A DNA stretch of 64,000 nucleotides, taken from Ligula intestinalis (taxonomy: Eukaryota > Platyhelminthes > Cestoda > Diphyllobothriidea > Diphyllobothriidae). The notes beneath the pieces were generated by a model. That model did no database searches, had not been told where the DNA came from, and saw only the letters and a program-made list of their open reading frames with translations. Position numbers and translations under genes: made by a program. Positions 61,085 to 64,000 of this stretch are shown here, in pieces (positions within the stretch are counted from its first letter, which is position 1; each line of letters starts with the position of its first letter). The DNA lies in the NCBI GenBank assembly GCA_036362985.1, contig JAYGXS010000002.1, positions 12,000,717-12,064,716 of the forward strand, written 5' to 3'.

Positions 61085-61145
61085 GAACCCACACAGCAGA
61101 GAAGGCTTTTACGCAGCCAACGCTGTACCACTGAGCTACGAGTCG
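61085..61145 (-). repeat. tRNA-like sequence (SINE-C head)
   Basis: The minus strand reads CTCGTAGCTCAGTGGTACAG, CGTTGGCTGCGTAAAAGCCT, TCTCTGCTGTGTGGGTTCGA. It forms an inverted pair with 61172-61250. The anticodon arm is distorted by an extra base. Confidence 0.6.
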
Positions 61146-61171
61146 AGTGTGATTACATTCACGTTTCATGG

Positions 61172-61250
61172 GGAACCTCGTAGCTCAATGGTAGAGTGTT
61201 GGCTGTGCAAAAGCCTTTCCTGTTCTGTGGGTTTGATTCCCACGGAGGCC
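61172..61250 (+). repeat. tRNA-like sequence (SINE-C head)
   Basis: CCTCGTAGCTCAATGGTAGA, GTGTTGGCTGTGCAAAAGCC, then the T arm GTGGGTTTGATTCCCAC. If the loop is GTGCAAA the anticodon would read GCA (Cys). Acceptor strands AACCTCG and GGAGGCC no longer pair fully, unlike the family consensus GGCCTCG/CGAGGCC, so a working tRNA is unlikely. Confidence 0.6.
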
Positions 61251-61344
61251 GTTTACTTTTCACAACTGGGACAGTCATCTTTCTGTATCTGTAACGGTGG
61301 ATTCCATACAAGCAGTAGGTGTGATTAAATTCGCGGCCGACGAT

Positions 61345-61612
61345 GAACCTTGTAGCTCAACAGGTAGAGTTTAGTCTGCGCGCAAAAGCCTTCCCTGTTA
61401 TGTGGGGTTCGACCCCCACCGAGGCCGCGATTTTTTCACAATTGGGTCAACGGATGTATTCAAATCTGCCAAACCCTTCTGATAAAAGGACAAAAGTTGC
61501 GCACGTGTTTTTTGCCATGGGCGGACAGATTGAGCAACGAGAAACAGGTGCGTGGGCGGCTCTGCAGTGCCTACACAGAAGTGCATGCTTCTTGTAGAAG
61601 AGCCATAGGCAA
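61345..61612 (+). mobile_element. SINE-C copy: tRNA-like head plus body
   Basis: Head CTTGTAGCTCAACAGGTAGA, GCGCGCAAAAGCCTTCCCTG, GTGGGGTTCGACCCCCACCG; body TTTTTTCACAATTGGGTCAA, CAAATCTGCCAAACCCTTCT, GGACAAAAGTTGCGCACG, AACAGGTGCGTGGGCGG, CTTCTTGTAGAAGAGCCAT. The same body is found at 62875-63060. It stops where MITE-1 begins. Confidence 0.7.
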
Positions 61613-62174
61613 CAGTAGTTTAGGTAGTACACCTCATTAGCCCCTAGTCGTAGCATTTGATCCTACGGAAACGATGGTTTTAAGGGTTTTATGGGTGGGG
61701 AATTAGGCTAGGCAGTTGAATATACTTTAATACCTGTTATATTCATTTTTATTTTATTTAGAAATGTTGTTGATTTATATTTGTAAATTTTCCTAATCTG
61801 TAGTACCGTTTAACGTATTGCGGAAACACCCGATTATCAAAATGCAGGTTTCTCAAAATTCCTGAAAAAAAATAGAAATGGTGGTTAGGAGGTCGTCTAT
61901 TTCAACTTACCTGAGGTCCAACTTACCATTCTGAAGTTAGATTAGTATAGTCCGCGACGCAAAGTGCCGCGCCCACCCTCAATTTACATGCGGAACAACT
62001 TACTCCCATTAGCCGCGGGAAATAAATGCCACTACCTTCTCCCACTTTGCACTTACTTCTACAAAGTTACCTCATTATCTATCATATTTCTCCAACCTTA
62101 AAAACCCTAAAACCACCGTTTCCATAGGATAAAATGCTGGTGCTAGGGATATATGTGGTGCACTACTTAAACTA
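61613..62174. mobile_element. MITE-1 copy 2
   Basis: Ends AGTTTAGGTAGTACACCTCA and TGTGGTGCACTACTTAAACT are inverted; the interior aligns with 16651-17210 over its length (GTTTAACGTATTGCGGAAAC, AATTTACATGCGGAACAACT). No ORF. Confidence 0.8.
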
Positions 62175-62424
62175 CCGTTTTTCATAATAAAAATTTGATA
62201 TTATCCAACGCCGTGCGCTATGAGATGCACTGCCAGGCAGCGTAAGGACCTCTTATTACGTTGGGAGATACAACTATTCGAAAGATCTTAGTTAGCATTA
62301 GACGTGCAAAGCGTCAAGTATTTCGATTGCGAGAACCACTGCCACAGTGCTTAGGGTCATTTGCAAAAAAACTGTTGTGGAAAAATGGAACAGTGTGAAT
62401 TTTCAAAAAAAAGAGAGCACTAAG

Positions 62425-63060
62425 TCACTTGGGGCAACAGGTAGAGCGCGTTGGCTGCGTGCAAAAGCCTCCCCTTACTGGCGTGGGTTTGATCCCCACC
62501 GAGGCTGCGTTTTTTTCACCTTGGGTGGTCAACTGCGCTTTCGCGAAGGCGGGAGCATACCTAGCGAGATGGCTGTGTCAAGTGTTCGCGTGTTGAGTGT
62601 TTATCGCGCCAGCCACTTATTGACTTTGTCTTCACACCGGATGCGGAAGTGGGAGTGGCGAGCAAGGGGGTGGATACTGCGCAAGTCTGCCTAAGCTCCT
62701 GTTTTCTCTCGTGCTAGTTATCTGTGTTGCCCTGCTTGGTGTAGCCTTCGTGTCGCTTTCTTAGCTTGCCTCAGTGTCTGTTGCGGCTTGCTTCAGCGTT
62801 TGCTGCGGCTGTTGGAGCGCGTGGTGATCATCGTCGAAATCGACGGGGGAACTGTCGTGTCGGGTGGTCAACTGAATTAGTAAAAATCTGCCTAACCCTC
62901 CTGCTATGAAAGGACAAAAGTTGCGCATGCGTTTTCTGCCGTAGGCGCTCGCACAGATCGCGGCGACACGAAACAGGTGCGTGGGCGGGCTGCTGTGAGG
63001 ACAGATCTCTGCGCCCACACACAAAAGGGCGTGTTTCTTGTAGCCGAGCCATGAATCAGC
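62425..63060 (+). mobile_element. SINE-C copy interrupted by an R3 insertion
   Basis: Head ACTTGGGGCAACAGGTAGAG, CGTTGGCTGCGTGCAAAAGC, GTGGGTTTGATCCCCACC; then TTTTTTCACCTTGGGTGGTC. After the 62536-62861 insert the body resumes GAATTAGTAAAAATCTGCCT, GGACAAAAGTTGCGCATGCG, CTTCTTGTAG-like and GAGCCAT. Confidence 0.75.
62536..62861 (+). mobile_element. R3 fragment inserted with 13-bp target duplication
   Basis: GGGTGGTCAACTG occurs at 62523-62535 and 62862-62874. Removing the insert and one copy restores the SINE-C body seen at 61436. The insert has TACCTAGCGAGATGGCTGTG, CCAGCCACTTATTGACTTTG, TCGTCGAAATCGACGGGGGA, i.e. the 3' half of R3. Confidence 0.8.
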
Positions 63061-63480
63061 GACGTGCTTATCAGTTTTGCGTGGAGATTTAATACATACC
63101 TCAGGCATGCGCAGGTTTCCTCTACATGTAAAACTTATGTTTATCTTGTATGCCTATTTTCCATTTTTATGGAATTGACTGTTTTTTCTTCAAAAAAGCC
63201 GATATTTTTAACATAACTTTATATGAAAAGAAAGGCGATCTTCGGAAAATCGAGTTGTACTCGTGAATTTTCCAACAAGTATCACATGTTCGTCGTCAGA
63301 CTTAATTAAAAGTGAGGGCTGGAAATGTCGCACTAGATGATTTGGAGGCAGAGGTTACAACGGACGGGGGAGGGATGGGGGGATTGGGTGGAAAGATAAT
63401 GTTGACGTGACACCCGCGGCGATAGGTTGTGCTAGTGAAGGGAGAGGGGGTGTGTTAGCGTTTGGACTATGGGCCACGCT
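63061..63480. other. Anonymous DNA
   Basis: Nothing recognised. Confidence 0.5.
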
Positions 63481-63590
63481 TCTTCCCTTTTATTCTTCTT
63501 TCTTCTGTGTACACAAAATACTGTTCCTACTATTCTGGCCTCTACCGAATTCTCTGAAGATCGCAATTGCGATAGGATCGTAAACGGGTA
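63480..63590 (+). mobile_element. LTR-A tail fragment
   Basis: CTGTGTACACAAAATACTGT, TATTCTGGCCTCTACCG and GAAGATCGCAATTGCGATAG match the promoter-to-end part of LTR-A with a deletion of the CTAAGGAACCGGGC block. Confidence 0.6.
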
Positions 63591-64000
63591 GTTTCCGGAA
63601 TCCAGCATCTTTCCAACTGTGGGGCGGGGGGGGAGAGAATAGGACAGAAACAGTTCAGAAGCCGGTAGCAGCCAGCATTTTTTGCGTGCACCGGAGCGAA
63701 TCGGTTAAGGCGACATGGTGATCGGCGTTGAGAACTTTCGTCAACCCGCCGGGTTGAGACACACAAGAGAAACTGCCGGTGTTAGACCGTCCAAATGGGT
63801 GATCGCGAGTACGCTTACAAGAGCAGGGCCCCCACTTCCACTCTCATCCCTCGTCCCCTCCTCCCACCCACCGCCATCTCGAGATCCTGCGCGGAGGGCA
63901 ACAGCGAGTCACGCGTCGTTTTCCCACCAAAGCCGCCTCGGGTGTCTAAGAAACCGGTCTCTCAGGAATGTACCGATTGCCGCCGCTGAGATGGCTGGAA
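63591..64000. other. Unassigned edge sequence
   Basis: A G10-like run near 63625; nothing else recognised. Confidence 0.5.

Noticed and set aside
61085..61430. Functional tRNA-Cys genes
   Set aside because: Acceptor stems are mismatched and the anticodon arm has an extra base; they are followed by a SINE body.
1..64000. CRISPR array, prokaryotic operon or phage
   Set aside because: No regularly spaced repeats, no dense same-strand ORFs, and abundant eukaryotic retroelements throughout.

Overview
The window looks like non-genic DNA from a repeat-rich animal genome, most likely a flatworm and probably a tapeworm. That assignment is inference. It rests on four things read from the sequence: Gypsy-type LTR remains with a tRNA-Trp-complementary primer site (a CsRn1-clade trait), several Penelope-like elements (PLEs) with GIY-YIG ends, a CR1-type LINE, and an RTE-type LINE with a C2H2 zinc-finger tail of the kind common in tapeworm and fluke genomes. 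I found no bacterial-style gene organisation, rRNA or CRISPR array, and no intact protein-coding host gene. Nearly everything I can support is a transposable element or its remains.

The commonest component is one LTR family, called LTR-A here. It has more than twenty copies on both strands, most of them solo LTRs. It starts TGTAG-TG, ends near CGATA, and at least four copies carry perfect 4-bp target duplications (AGGG, CTGT, AGCT, AGCT); another is nested in a sister LTR with GGAC duplicated. One copy is an LTR-to-LTR element (20096-21533) with primer site and polypurine tract but no recognisable genes. A decayed Gypsy gag plus integrase remnant lies at 51.6-53.5 kb. A second LTR-like family, LTR-B, lies at 27.0, 43.4 and 48.8 kb.

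Non-LTR elements: a nearly full-length but broken CR1-type LINE at 21.6-24.8 kb; an endonuclease fragment (17.6 kb) and zinc-finger tails (6.5, 7.8 and 8.2 kb) of an RTE-type LINE; and PLE fragments at 18.3, 28.1, 34.8, 35.3-36.0 and 59.1 kb. PLE 3' tails carry a core resembling the minimal hammerhead ribozymes reported for PLEs, and they repeatedly occur as divergent inverted pairs. tRNA-headed SINEs (SINE-A, SINE-C) are scattered through the window. Candidate non-autonomous DNA transposons include a 399-bp pogo/Tigger-like MITE with TA duplications (38480-38878), two copies of a ~560-bp long-TIR element (16.65 and 61.6 kb) and a 460-bp TIR element (29421-29880).

Layout: 0-11 kb, LTR-A, SINE-A, zinc-finger and PLE tails plus families R3 and R4; 11-17 kb, mostly anonymous DNA with a CpG-rich block, R3 and MITE-1; 17-19 kb, RTE and PLE fragments; 20-25 kb, the LTR element followed by the LINE; 26-36 kb, LTR-A, LTR-B, inverted-repeat elements and PLEs; 36-41 kb, R6 and the pogo MITE; 41-51 kb, LTR-A clusters; 51-56 kb, the Gypsy relic, inverted R5 and R6 copies and SINEs; 57-61 kb, large palindromes and PLE; 61-64 kb, the tRNA-like cluster, MITE-1 and R3. 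Copies nest in one another with readable duplications, so an order of insertion can be read in several places.
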